In this document: positions 18,692 to 27,897 of the stretch, piece by piece
How the letters are laid out: each line of letters opens with the position of its first letter
Position numbering within the stretch: the stretch's first letter is position 1
From: Phycisphaerales bacterium
GTDB taxonomy: Bacteria; Planctomycetota; Phycisphaerae; Phycisphaerales; UBA1924
Length of the DNA: 64,000 bases
Assembly (NCBI GenBank): GCA_020846975.1
Contig: JADLCX010000041.1
Span: forward strand, 62,001 to 126,000
Reading direction: 5' to 3'
Position numbers and translations under genes: made by a program
Notes under the pieces: model-generated
Told to the model about the DNA's origin: nothing
Seen by the model: the letters and a program-made list of their open reading frames with translations, nothing else
Databases searched by the model: none

Positions 18692-19264
18692 ATGGGCCTC
18701 GAAGCCGCCATCCCCGTTGACGGGTACCTGACCACCAACCTCCAGCGCGTCATCAACTGGGCCCGCCGGTCCAGCCTTTGGCCGATGCCCTTCGCCACCG
18801 CCTGCTGCGGCATCGAGCTCATGGCCGTCGCCAGCAGCCGCTACGACGTCGCCCGCTTCGGCATGGAGCGGATGAGCTTTTCGCCCCGGCAGGCCGACCT
18901 CTTGATCGTCGCGGGCCGGATCGCCGTGAAGATGCTCCCCGTGCTGCAGCGCATCTACCTCCAGATGACCGAGCCCAAGTGGGTCATCTCGATGGGCGCG
19001 TGCGCCTCGACCGGCGGCGTGTTCGATACCTACGCCGTCGTGCAGGGTTGCGACCAGTTCATCCCCGTCGATGTCTACATCCCCGGCTGCCCGCCGCGGC
19101 CCGAGCAGTTGCTCGAGGGCATCATGGCGATCCAGCGGCACATCGACAACGAGGGCATCCCGCCCACCGGCCCCAACGGCAGGCGCGTGCCCCTGGGCAT
19201 CGTCGTCGAGCCGACCCACAGCGTGCGGCCGCAGCCGGTGGGGTTGACGGTCGGCGGGGCGTGA
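18692..19264 (+). CDS. nuoB: NADH-quinone oxidoreductase subunit B
   Basis: Peripheral-arm subunit of complex I that carries the terminal 4Fe-4S cluster N2. The ligand pattern is complete: adjacent cysteines in ATACCGIE, then GACASTGG, and PGCPPRPE. The length of 190 residues is normal. ATG 18692 has GGAG at 18680-18683. No other nuo gene is present in the window, which is unusual because nuoB normally lies within nuoA-N; the rest may be elsewhere in the genome. Confidence 0.95.
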   Translation: MGLEAAIPVDGYLTTNLQRVINWARRSSLWPMPFATACCGIELMAVASSRYDVARFGMERMSFSPRQADLLIVAGRIAVKMLPVLQRIYLQMTEPKWVISMGACASTGGVFDTYAVVQGCDQFIPVDVYIPGCPPRPEQLLEGIMAIQRHIDNEGIPPTGPNGRRVPLGIVVEPTHSVRPQPVGLTVGGA

Positions 19265-19292
19265 GCCGACACTTTGACCACCACCCGGCGAC

Positions 19293-20217
19293 TCACCGAA
19301 CAGCGGGTGGAGCCAAGTTCCACGCGATCAATGCAGTCCCCAGTCTGCGTCCGCGCGACCCCTCCTCAATCAACACTTCCGCGCTCTCCGGATCTGCGCT
19401 CCCAACAGGTGGTCGAACGCTCAACCTCCAAGAGGTCTCCGAGACGCGATCTAACCGCATTTCTGGCAACGCCGCGCCCTGCGACTCGCCTGCGAACCGA
19501 ACTACCGGCTCGGATTTCAAGCCAGAGATGATCATGTGCTTCTCTTCGAGGCTGTCGCCGGATGCGTTCGTCCACGTCAGACCAACCGGTTCGACATGTA
19601 CCGCGCTGCCGGCTCGCACGTGCACGGGCACGATGATCTCCGCCGTATCCGACGCCGTGCGGATTCGGACGATGTGCACCGAGCGGGCAGTTACCGCGGG
19701 CGGGAATGTCACCGTTACAAGCCGCACGGCGCCGATCTGCACTCTCTCCTGCTCGCCAATCTCGACACACGCCGGGCCGTCAACCTGAACCGCGGGCGGG
19801 TCGAGTTCGCCCCCGCCTGCTCCTGCACCGCGATCCTCACCACGGCCTCCTCGCCCAGTTTGGTGTACGCCACCGCCCGCTCCGGCACGACCACCACGGT
19901 TGACCTCACCATGTATGTCAACGAAACCACAAGCGGCCACCGATTCACGCCATCAGTCGCGAGGATCGTCGCTCCGTGACCTTGAACCGCCCCTCCCGGT
20001 CCGACCCGCGCCCGCAACGTGAGCCGCTTGGACTCGCGCGGCCCGATTGAGTCTGCCTCCAACTCGGCCTCAATGCAACCGCAACTCTTGGATTGCACAG
20101 AAACCGTGATCGGCTTCGACCCGGAGTTATGGATGGTGTAGTCCGCCGCGAGTGAATCACCGACAAGGCAGTCGCCAAAGTCTGTCGTACCTTTCTCCTC
20201 AATCCAGACCGCCCCAT
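19293..20217 (-). pseudogene. Broken gene with DUF1573-like domain (two frameshifts)
   Basis: Three consecutive reading frames are needed to recover one protein. An ATG at 20217 is followed at once by a G-run (20212-20215 as C on the plus strand). One more G would join it to the frame reading GAVWIEEKGTTDFGDCLVGD and then SVQSKSCGCIEAEL, the SCGC signature of DUF1573/ASH-like beta domains. The frame is lost again at a run of five G (plus-strand C at 19810-19814), after which GELDPPAVQVDG runs to a stop at 19293. It follows the interrupted gene at 20226 by 8 bases. Codons are less GC-rich at the third position than in neighbouring genes. It could be a pseudogene or contain two homopolymer errors. 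Confidence 0.6.
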
Positions 20218-20225
20218 GGACCGCT

Positions 20226-21317
20226 TCAGGCCGCTCGCGCTGAGTGGGTCCGCTCCTGCGTCACGAACCGCTGGCTCCGCGGCGACTCACGTACGGCCGC
20301 TCCCGCGACTGGTCGCTGATGGAACGCGTCAAAAAATGACACTCCGCTCGGGACAGTCATGTGGGCAGGAGAGAGACCTTGATTCACGGACACGTCGCGG
20401 GCACGAACCCGAACCGTTCCCACGCCCAGGGGCTTCGCAGGGATGCCCTCCTCGCCATAGGCCTCTTTGACCGCGGCCCGGTAAAGATCGCGATGCTTGA
20501 GGTTCAGGGGATCAGCCCTCTCCGTCAAGCCGACACGATTCAGGCTCGCGACGAACTTTTCGAGCTGCTCTTCCGTGCTTCCATTCTGGAACGATCTAAG
20601 TTCCCCGCCTATCGGCACCCAGTGACCGCCCACACGCTCCCACTGCGTTACTTCGTGATCGGCGACACGCGCGTTACTGAGTACGTCGTTCATCCAGAAC
20701 TTGCTCGGCAGGAACGACTTTGACGCGTCGAGGGTAACACCGACTCTCGCCATGTAGCCCGCGATGTTTGTCACGCCCTCCAACACGGGATTGCCTTCCG
20801 CCGACCAATCACGAACCACCAGCGACTCACCGTCGAGCAGGAGCTCGGAGAGGGTTCGATGGTTCAGCGGATCCAACCTGCGAAACAGCAGGCAGTCAAT
20901 TGACGCGTACATCTGTCGCTCAAACCGGTCGGGCGGCCGGACGATTCCGCTGCCTGCATCAGGGTCCCAGGCGTAAATAACCAACGGGTCCGCAGAAACA
21001 TAGGAAGACCGGGTGTGGACAAACGGCCCGTCATCAAGGACTCGCCCACACCACCGTCCGATCCAGTATCAACGACCGCGATCGTCGCACCCCTGCGAGG
21101 CCGTCGCCAAGGCCATCTCACCCTCGATCGGGTCCGTGATAATCAGATCCTGAGTCCAGTTCAGTGACCGCAGCGATGTATCGGCTATGGCCGCGGCGCG
21201 GACGAGCGCATCGGCCGCGGGTTCGTGAGCAGGACGAGTTCCCTCAGGCTCTCCCATACCCAGAATCAAAACGATGGCGGCGGACGCCAACACGCTCCCA
21301 ATCATGGCCATCCTCAT
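20226..21317 (-). pseudogene. Exported protein interrupted by one in-frame TGA
   Basis: From an ATG at 21317 (or 21305, better placed after GAGG) the frame encodes a signal peptide (MIGSVLASAAIVLILGMG) and about 60 further residues, then meets TGA at 21069-21071. The same frame continues without a break as YWIGRWCGRVLDDGPFVHTR and runs on for some 280 codons to 20226. The second part (NHRTLSELLLDGES, SKSFLPSKFW, GGHWVPIGGELRSF) has the flavour of LolA-like periplasmic proteins that planctomycetes carry; that is weak pattern matching. A nonsense mutation in a dying gene is the simplest reading. Confidence 0.6.
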
Positions 21318-21450
21318 CTCAGGAGCAATGAAGCATCAGGCAGATTGATCCAGTCGGCGTGGTCGTCGGAATCGTGCAGTAACAGCCACCAGGCGTCGGG
21401 TACTGCTCGCTGCCATCGTCCTGACGAGGAAATCACCCCGACCAGCCTCG

Positions 21451-22545
21451 CTACTTCTTCGCCTCTTCCTTCGACGGTGGGGCCGCGGCTTTGTCCAGCA
21501 GTTTCGTCAGGGCTTCGCGATCGGCGCGCGTCAGCACGCTGCCCGCGACATCGCCCAGCCACTTGATCGCCGCGGCCGTGTCCGCGGAGTCAAACTCGAG
21601 GCCCTTGCCGGCCTCGGCGGTCGGCTTGCCCTCGGCATCGAGAACGGTCGCCCATGGCGGGCTGGCCGTGTCGCTCGCCTTGATGCGCTTCAGGGCCGAC
21701 TGTCCGGCGATGTGCCGGTCCACATCGATCTTCCGTAGCACGAACGCCTTGTTCAGGATCGACTCCGCCTCGGGGTCCTTGACGAACTTGTCCCACACCT
21801 TGCACGAATCGCTCGCCCACAGGTGGAAGTAGATAAGCACCTTCTTCCCGGAGCCCTTGGCCCTGGCCTGCGCCTCCGCCACGAGCATGTTCGCCACCTG
21901 CGGCGTGGCTCGCCCGGCGGAGAGGTGGTTCAGGATGAAGTCCCGGTTGAAGACCCGGTCCGGCGGCATCATCGGCTTGTTGACCATCGCGTTGCCGCCC
22001 TGCGCGGCGATCGCCTCATCGGCGCGGGCATCGACGATCGTCAGCGCGGGCGCGCCGAACGCGGGCTTGCCGTTGGCCGGGTCGCCGGGGTCGGTGATCG
22101 GCGTTTTGTATCGATACGCCAGGTCGATGTTCTTGTCGAACTTGCCGATATCGACCTTGATCCACACGTACTCGGTCTCGATCAACTGCTTGAGCACCGG
22201 GTCGGTGTTCAGAAGTTCGTTGAGGTACGCGCAGAACTCGCACTTGTTCTCGCCCCACATGATCAGCACGCGGCGGTTGTCCTTCATCGCCTCTTCGCGG
22301 GCCTGCTTGATCACCTTGGCGGCGTCGGCCTTCTCGTCGTAGAGCGTCAAGGGCAGCGTGAACCGGCCGCCGCCGCCCTCGACCTGCTTGACATCGCCGG
22401 GCTGCTTGGGCGCCTCGGCATCGGGCTTCTTCTCAGGCTGCTCCGGCGGCTTCTCCGGCGTCGAGAACCGCTGGCCCATCGCCGATCCGGTGAGCATCAG
22501 CGCACCGGCGATCAGCCCGATCACGTTCCGCATCTTCAGACTCAT
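21451..22545 (-). CDS. Double thioredoxin-fold exported protein, copy 1
   Basis: 364 residues with a signal peptide (IGLIAGALMLTGSAMGQ) and a Pro/Glu-rich linker, then two thioredoxin-like domains. Domain 1 (about 65-195) opens with RRVLIMWGENKCEFC, a CEFC active-site pair at C102 and C105. Domain 2 (about 215-345) begins KKVLIYFHLWASDSC and keeps only one Cys (C248). The ATG at 22545 has GGAG seven bases upstream, so it is preferred to the longer GTG form. It lies in a minus-strand row with two paralogues (22582 and 23774). Probably a periplasmic redox or chaperone protein; substrates unknown. Confidence 0.8.
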   Translation of the reverse strand: MSLKMRNVIGLIAGALMLTGSAMGQRFSTPEKPPEQPEKKPDAEAPKQPGDVKQVEGGGGRFTLPLTLYDEKADAAKVIKQAREEAMKDNRRVLIMWGENKCEFCAYLNELLNTDPVLKQLIETEYVWIKVDIGKFDKNIDLAYRYKTPITDPGDPANGKPAFGAPALTIVDARADEAIAAQGGNAMVNKPMMPPDRVFNRDFILNHLSAGRATPQVANMLVAEAQARAKGSGKKVLIYFHLWASDSCKVWDKFVKDPEAESILNKAFVLRKIDVDRHIAGQSALKRIKASDTASPPWATVLDAEGKPTAEAGKGLEFDSADTAAAIKWLGDVAGSVLTRADREALTKLLDKAAAPPSKEEAKK

Positions 22546-22581
22546 GTGCATCTCCGTCTCACGCACGCGTGTGTGGTGTAC

Positions 22582-23625
22582 CTACTTGCCCGCCCCGCCC
22601 CCGCCAATCCCCCCGCCTCCCCCACCCCCACCGCTCGCGCCCTGGGTTTCCAGCGGCGCGACCAGTTTCAAAACGATCGACTCGAACTCCTCGTCGGTCA
22701 TCTTGCCGGCCGCCGCGGCCCGCATCCATTCGGTCACGGGCTTGCCGCTGTCCCGCGGATCGAAGCGCGGCATCTTCCCGATACCCGCCATCGGCTTTCC
22801 TTCCGCATCCACGAACGTCAGCCAGAGCGATGGTGAGCCCGTCGGCTCAGGGCCGGAGAGCTTCTTCTTCAGTTCCGCCGCGCCGGGCGTGCGGCGGGTG
22901 TCGATCCGGCACAGCGTGAACAGCCGCACCAGCGCGGAACCGGCGACGCGGTTCGCCACGGCGTGGTTCCATGAGTCGCAGGGCGCGCACCCGCTCTCGC
23001 CGAAACTCACCAGCAGCGGCCGTCCCGACGCCTTGGCGCGGGCCTGGCCTTCCGCCAGCAGCGTCGCCGCATCCGGTTGAGGGGCCTTGCCGCTCTCGAG
23101 AAACTTGGCGATCGCCGCCGAGTCGAAGCAACGCGGCGGCAGCGGCGGCTTGAGGATCGCATCCCTCCCCGGCAGCACCCCGACGGCGGAATCGCTCCTG
23201 GCATCCACGATCGTCAGGTTCGGAACGCCCAGGGCCACGAAGTCCGTCTGATAGTGCTTCCCGAGTTCGACGTTCTTCTCGAAGCGGGCCGTATCCACGA
23301 GCACCAACTCGAACTCATCGGCCACCAGCGTCCTGAGTCTGGGGTCGGATCGGAGTTGGTCGTGCAGGCAGCCGCAGAAGCGCGCCTGGTTGTCGCCCCA
23401 CAGGATCAGCACGTTGCGGTGGTTGGCCTTGGCCCGTTCCCGTGCGGCCTGCACATCCGCGACCGCGTCCGCCTTAGGGTCGAACAGCGTCGTCCCGGTG
23501 TGCTGAGCCGCCGGAGCCGCGGGCTGCTCGGCCGAGCCGCCGCTGGTCTGGCCCCACGCCGCGGCGGCCGCGCCGATGGCCGCGCTCGATCCGACAACCC
23601 GCATCCAACCCCGAATCTTTGCCAT
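22582..23625 (-). CDS. Double thioredoxin-fold exported protein, copy 2
   Basis: 347 residues, paralogue of the flanking genes. A short signal segment (AAIGAAAAAWG) is followed by domain 1 starting NVLILWGDNQARFC, where the pair is C84-G-C86 rather than CxxC. Domain 2 has a canonical CAPC (C213, C216) in SFGESGCAPC, the reverse of the pattern in copy 1. The C-terminus is a run of Gly. ATG 23625 is preferred to an upstream codon because the signal peptide follows it directly. The spacing of 36 bases to copy 1 suggests cotranscription. Confidence 0.78.
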   Translation of the reverse strand: MAKIRGWMRVVGSSAAIGAAAAAWGQTSGGSAEQPAAPAAQHTGTTLFDPKADAVADVQAARERAKANHRNVLILWGDNQARFCGCLHDQLRSDPRLRTLVADEFELVLVDTARFEKNVELGKHYQTDFVALGVPNLTIVDARSDSAVGVLPGRDAILKPPLPPRCFDSAAIAKFLESGKAPQPDAATLLAEGQARAKASGRPLLVSFGESGCAPCDSWNHAVANRVAGSALVRLFTLCRIDTRRTPGAAELKKKLSGPEPTGSPSLWLTFVDAEGKPMAGIGKMPRFDPRDSGKPVTEWMRAAAAGKMTDEEFESIVLKLVAPLETQGASGGGGGGGGIGGGGAGK

Positions 23626-23773
23626 GCCTGCGTTCTCCGTTCGTTCCGGGAATCGAGCGACCATGCCCCGAGCGGGGATGATAAGTGCCCCCGCGAACCG
23701 AGCGAAACGCTCGATCGCCGGAAACCCGGAGGCCGGTTCCGAACAGAATCTTATCGGCGGTCGAGCCCCGGCA

Positions 23774-24865
23774 TCATGGCTTACCGACAGGCTTGGGCTC
23801 CGTTTCGGCTCTCAGCGAGGCCTCGATCGCCGTGGCCTCGTCGTCGGTCATTTTCGGGGCCACACGCCGGAGCATCGCGACAAACCGGGGGATCTCCTCG
23901 CCGGTGGGAAAGCCCAGGTTGTCGTCCTCGCTCCCGACGACCGGCGCGAGTCGCTTGTCCTGGGCATCGCAGAACAGGTACCACGGCGAGACCTCCGCCT
24001 TGTCGCCCGCGAAGACATCCATGAGCTTGAAGCCGTCGGTCATCCGATTCACGTCGATCCGCGTGACCACGAAGTGCCGGTCGAAGATCGGCCTGACTTC
24101 CGGCTTGGCGAGCCACGCTCTGAGCCGCACGCACCACCCGTCCGCGACCTCGTCGAAGATCAGGAGAAGGGGAAGGCCGCGCTCCTTGGCCTTCGATCGG
24201 GCATCGTCGAGCACCCTCTGCGCCACCAGCGGCTCGCGCTTCTGTTCCAGCAGAAAATCCTCGAGCAGCAACTGGTTGAAGTCGTACTGACCGGCCGCGA
24301 GTTTGCGCGTGTCCTCCATGCCCTTGCTCGATCGGGCCAGCACCTGCTTGCCGGCCTTCTCGCCGAGCGAGTCGATGACCGTGAAGTAGGGCATCGCCTT
24401 CTTCCCGGTCTCCGGGGCGGGGTCCGCGCCGTAACTCTGGCACAGGGCCATGTTGATCGGGCCGATCGTCGGGTCGGCGATGTCGGCCCACACGACCTCG
24501 TAGTAGTAGAGCAGCGCGGTGCGGATCGTCGGTCGCTGCACGTATTCGAGCATCTTCGGCGCCCACACACTCGCGTTGTCGCCCCAGATCACCAGCACTC
24601 GCTTGTTGTCTCCCGCGGCCCGCGTGACCGCCGCCTCGATCGCCGCGCGAACATCCGTGTCGGCGTTGAACGGCCGCACCGGCGTCTGCCGCTGGACCTT
24701 CGGCGCGGGTCTGTTCAGGTTGGTCCGCGTGGGTGGCGCGGGAACCTGCGGCTGTGCGGCGGGCTGGGCGGGCGGCGCCGGCGCCTTGTCCTGCGCGCGC
24801 GATACGCACGCGCACGCCATCATCACCGCCGCGGCGGCCAGTTGTCCAACGTTGAATCGACACAT
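23774..24865 (-). CDS. Double thioredoxin-fold exported protein, copy 3 (active site lost)
   Basis: 363 residues with a signal peptide (QLAAAAVMMACACVSRA) and a Pro/Gln-rich linker. Domain 1 keeps the strand and turn seen in its paralogues (RVLVIWGDNASVWAPKM), but both cysteines are gone (residues 98-104). Domain 2 (LPLLLIFDEVADGWC) keeps one Cys near residue 244. It is the first gene of the three in the direction of transcription. Loss of both CxxC pairs means it cannot be a dithiol oxidoreductase; a binding or structural role is likely. Confidence 0.75.
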   Translation of the reverse strand: MCRFNVGQLAAAAVMMACACVSRAQDKAPAPPAQPAAQPQVPAPPTRTNLNRPAPKVQRQTPVRPFNADTDVRAAIEAAVTRAAGDNKRVLVIWGDNASVWAPKMLEYVQRPTIRTALLYYYEVVWADIADPTIGPINMALCQSYGADPAPETGKKAMPYFTVIDSLGEKAGKQVLARSSKGMEDTRKLAAGQYDFNQLLLEDFLLEQKREPLVAQRVLDDARSKAKERGLPLLLIFDEVADGWCVRLRAWLAKPEVRPIFDRHFVVTRIDVNRMTDGFKLMDVFAGDKAEVSPWYLFCDAQDKRLAPVVGSEDDNLGFPTGEEIPRFVAMLRRVAPKMTDDEATAIEASLRAETEPKPVGKP

Positions 24866-24964
24866 CGCAGGCTCCCTCCCGCGGCCTTGCCGCGTGGAAC
24901 GCTCGACCGGGACCGATCAGGAGACCTGCATCGGCCGTTCCCGCTTGTATGGTGATGGCCCGGC

Positions 24965-25795
24965 CTAGTTGCCCCGGCGCGATCCGTAGTCACGGTCGTC
25001 CCAGGTGTTGATATCGATAACTTCCGCGCTGGGCTTGGCCCTGGCGTGCCCGTCCATGAACGCGAGGTTACCGGCCTTTCCGTGCTGCTTCGGGTTGATG
25101 CGCTGGGCCGAGCCCGGAACGATCTGCGACTCCGCCCAGATGTCGTAGTACTGCGACCGTTCCACATCGCGCGTCCCGGTCGTGTTGACCAGCGCGAGCA
25201 ACTGCCCGTCCGGGTCGTTGGCCAGTTCGCCGATGTAGGCGGTGTCCTCGGGGAAGTGGATGCGGGCAAAGGGCGTCGGACCGCGCCGGTAACGGTGATC
25301 GGCGAGGACCACGGGCGCGGGGTCGACCTGCCCGGCCGCCAGGAACGGCGTCGCGTTGCACACGTAGTTGATCCGGTGCCCGTCCTTGTGCCGGCCCGGG
25401 TCGAGGTAGTACGGCGCAAGCTCGAACGCGTCGTCCAGGTCCTGATCCGACGGCACCCGACTGTCCAGGAACGGCCGCAACGCCACCGCCCAACTCAGGT
25501 ACAGCCGCTCGTACTGCGGGATGATGTCCACCGTCCCCTCGCGCGGCACGACATCCTTGTACTCGTTCAGGTACTGCCCCATCGCCGCGAGAATCTGCCG
25601 CTGGTTGCTCAGGCAGGCCGCGGACCGTGCCGCCTCGCGTGCCGCGCCCAGGGAGGGCAGCAGGATTCCCACCAGCAGCACGATGATGCCGATGACCACG
25701 AGCAGTTCAATGATCGTGAACCCGCGCCCGGTCAGCCCACCGCGGTCGCGCTGTCGGCCGCGCGGCGCCACACACCTGACATGCCTGAGAGACAT
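24965..25795 (-). CDS. Prepilin-type N-terminal domain protein (DUF1559-like)
   Basis: A class III signal (GRGFTIIELLVVIGIIVLLVGILLPSL) with the Gly-Phe cleavage site and Glu at +5 marks a type II secretion/type IV pilin-like protein. The following AREAARSAACLSNQRQI segment and the C-terminal NLAFMDGHAR resemble the H-X9-DG proteins abundant in planctomycetes. About 276 residues from an ATG at 25795; a GTG two codons upstream is equally possible and no clear Shine-Dalgarno decides it. Function in this phylum is unknown. Confidence 0.82.
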   Translation of the reverse strand: MSLRHVRCVAPRGRQRDRGGLTGRGFTIIELLVVIGIIVLLVGILLPSLGAAREAARSAACLSNQRQILAAMGQYLNEYKDVVPREGTVDIIPQYERLYLSWAVALRPFLDSRVPSDQDLDDAFELAPYYLDPGRHKDGHRINYVCNATPFLAAGQVDPAPVVLADHRYRRGPTPFARIHFPEDTAYIGELANDPDGQLLALVNTTGTRDVERSQYYDIWAESQIVPGSAQRINPKQHGKAGNLAFMDGHARAKPSAEVIDINTWDDRDYGSRRGN

Positions 25796-25883
25796 GCCCA
25801 CAAACTAGCACGGACCGATAGCCAATGCTAGATGCAAACGATGAATTACCAAGAACTTACCGATTCCGGGGAGGAGCCCGCGC

Positions 25884-26336
25884 TTACTTTGCGCCACCGG
25901 TTCCGGTGGCCGCGCCCGCGCTGATTCCGGGCTGAAACTCGGGAACCGGCCGGAGGATCGGGTCCAGGCGCCGGCTGTTCCACGGCGGAGCCGGGAGCGT
26001 GTTGGCGAGCTGCCCGCCCTCGACCCCTTCTTCCATGATCCCCCACTCCATCGTGTCGGGCGTCGCGCTCCCGGGCACGCCGGTTCCGGGCAGGAAGTGG
26101 ATCACAAGTTGTTTGCCCACAGGCACTTCCACGCTCCAGAGCTCCTGGCCGGTTCGGGTATCCTTGAGAATCACGGTCCAGGGTTGGTAGGGCCGGCTCA
26201 CGTAGCAGTACTGATCCTCGCTCCAACCCAGCCCGCCTTCGGAGTAGCAGCCTGAGGCGGCCAACACGCCCGCGCCGAGAACACCGAACGCGCAAAGCCT
26301 GCGGAACCGATTGAGGGGAGTCAGATTGCCCAGCAT
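25884..26336 (-). CDS. Small lipoprotein (GCY / DQY-VS-PYQ type)
   Basis: 150 residues from ATG 26336, with AGGA 9 bases upstream. The signal peptide ends in the lipobox AASGC. The mature protein starts CYSEGGLGWSEDQYCYVSRPYQ and continues with a predicted beta segment (VILKDTRTGQELWSVEVPVG, then LVIHFLPG). It appears related to the shorter lipoprotein at 18398. I recall relatives in other planctomycetes but know no function. Confidence 0.75.
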   Translation of the reverse strand: MLGNLTPLNRFRRLCAFGVLGAGVLAASGCYSEGGLGWSEDQYCYVSRPYQPWTVILKDTRTGQELWSVEVPVGKQLVIHFLPGTGVPGSATPDTMEWGIMEEGVEGGQLANTLPAPPWNSRRLDPILRPVPEFQPGISAGAATGTGGAK

Positions 26337-26511
26337 GACGTGGATTCCTGTGAGAACTCGCGCCGAGGCGCGCCGAAAGTCGGGGATCATTGGTGGAGAA
26401 TAACCACCCTGGGACCTTGAGGAAAGTGCCTGTCCTTCGCGCGGGATCGCGGCAGCGGGCAGGATATCGTCCCGGTGGTCCGGTCGCGATCATCCACAAG
26501 GGAGCGATTCG

Positions 26512-27027
26512 ATGGCGGGTTCGTTCGACACTCCGTTCCGAGTCGGTCACGGCTACGACCTGCACCGGCTGGAGCCGGGAGGCCGTCCGTTGGTCATCGG
26601 CGGGGTGCGCATCGAGCACGACCGCGGCCCGATCGCCCACTCGGACGGCGATGTGCTCTACCACGCGGTGGTCGATGCCCTTCTGGGCGCGATGGGGATG
26701 CCCGACATCGGCCAGATCTTCCCCGACAACGCCGCGGAGAACGACGGGCGCGACTCCGCCGACTTCATGACCGCCGCGCTGGCGAAGGTCTACTCGGCGG
26801 GCTTCGAGGTCAGCAATCTCGACGCAACCGTGATCCTCGAGCGTCCACGGATCGGCCCCGTCAAGGACCAGATGCGGGCCAACCTCGCGCGGCTGCTGAA
26901 CACCCACACCGGACGGGTGAACGTCAAGGGCAAGAGCCACGAGAAGGTCGATGCCGTGGGCGAAGGGAGGGCGGTCGAGGCCCACGCGGTGGTGCTGTTG
27001 TGTCGTCGGGCCTCACGCGGAACCTGA
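26512..27027 (+). CDS. ispF: 2-C-methyl-D-erythritol 2,4-cyclodiphosphate synthase
   Basis: MEP-pathway enzyme of isoprenoid synthesis. The zinc-site motif RVGHGYDLHRL (D16, H18), the IAHSDGDVLYHAVVDALLGA segment and the late GKSHEKVDAVG-EGRAVEAHAVVLL region are all present in 171 residues, slightly longer than the usual 160. ATG 26512 has AGGGAG about 9 bases upstream. The last 15 bases overlap the 3' end of the convergent SDR gene. ispE of the same pathway is at the right end of the window. Confidence 0.95.
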   Translation: MAGSFDTPFRVGHGYDLHRLEPGGRPLVIGGVRIEHDRGPIAHSDGDVLYHAVVDALLGAMGMPDIGQIFPDNAAENDGRDSADFMTAALAKVYSAGFEVSNLDATVILERPRIGPVKDQMRANLARLLNTHTGRVNVKGKSHEKVDAVGEGRAVEAHAVVLLCRRASRGT

Positions 27028-27876
27028 CCCGTCCGGGCCGGGCCGCTGCGCCAGGAACCGCCGCCGAACCATGCCACGCATCGCCGCGTCGGTGACGCCG
27101 GGCATGGTGTTGGCGATCGCCATGCCCGTGCGGACCAGCCACCCGCGAACGCCGGTCCAGACCTCCGGCCGCGGGCGGCGGAGACAGGCCACCGTTCGGG
27201 CGGCGACGAAATCGGCCGACTGCATGAACCAGTCGGGCGTGTGCTCGTTGGCTTTCTCCTGGCCGCTGCGCTTCGCCATCGTGTCGAAGAACTCGGTGCG
27301 CGTCCCGATCGGGTGGACGGTGCTCACGTGAACACCGCGGGGCTCGAGTTCCAGCCGCATGGCGCGGCCGACGTGGTTCTGAGCCGCCTTGGTCGCGCAG
27401 TAAACCCCGACGTAGGGCACCGCGAGCTTCGCCAGGCACGATGAACAGATGAGGATGTGGCCCCGATCCGGGCCGGGGTTGCCGAGCATCCGCGCGAGGG
27501 CGGGCCGGATCGTGTTCATCGTGCCGAAGAAGTTGGTCTCGAACATCGCCCGCAGTTCGGCGTCCGACGTATCGGCCATCGAGCGCTCTTCGCCGTAGCC
27601 CGCGTTGGCGTAGACCGCGTAGATCGAGCCGAACCGGCGCACGGTCTCATCGACCAGCCTGCGGCAGTCGTCCTCGCGTGTGACATCCATCGCGACGGCC
27701 GCGGCCCTGCCGCCCATCTGTTCGATGCGCTCGACCACAACATCGAGCTTGTCCACGCGCCGCGCGCCGAGCACGACCGGCATCCCGGCGCGGGCGCACA
27801 TGATGGCCGTGGCCGCGCCGATGCCGCTGGACGCGCCGGTGATGGCGATCGGCTTGCTTGCGAGTGCGATACCCAT
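27013..27876 (-). CDS. Short-chain dehydrogenase/reductase (SDR)
   Basis: Classical SDR of 287 residues. The Rossmann nucleotide site is ITGASSGIGAATA, the structural NAG motif is NAGYG and the catalytic YxxxK is YCATK. The tail beyond residue 250 is longer and basic. Substrate unknown; sequences of this type (DltE/SDR family oxidoreductase) act on lipids, sugars or aldehydes. It converges with ispF with a 15-base overlap. Confidence 0.88.
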   Translation of the reverse strand: MGIALASKPIAITGASSGIGAATAIMCARAGMPVVLGARRVDKLDVVVERIEQMGGRAAAVAMDVTREDDCRRLVDETVRRFGSIYAVYANAGYGEERSMADTSDAELRAMFETNFFGTMNTIRPALARMLGNPGPDRGHILICSSCLAKLAVPYVGVYCATKAAQNHVGRAMRLELEPRGVHVSTVHPIGTRTEFFDTMAKRSGQEKANEHTPDWFMQSADFVAARTVACLRRPRPEVWTGVRGWLVRTGMAIANTMPGVTDAAMRGMVRRRFLAQRPGPDGSGSA

Positions 27877-27897
27877 GCTCGATTCGACGCCGTGCGG

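Noticed and set aside
21069-21071. Selenocysteine codon
   Set aside because: No redox motif surrounds the TGA, no SECIS-like hairpin was seen directly after it, and nearby frameshifts favour gene decay.
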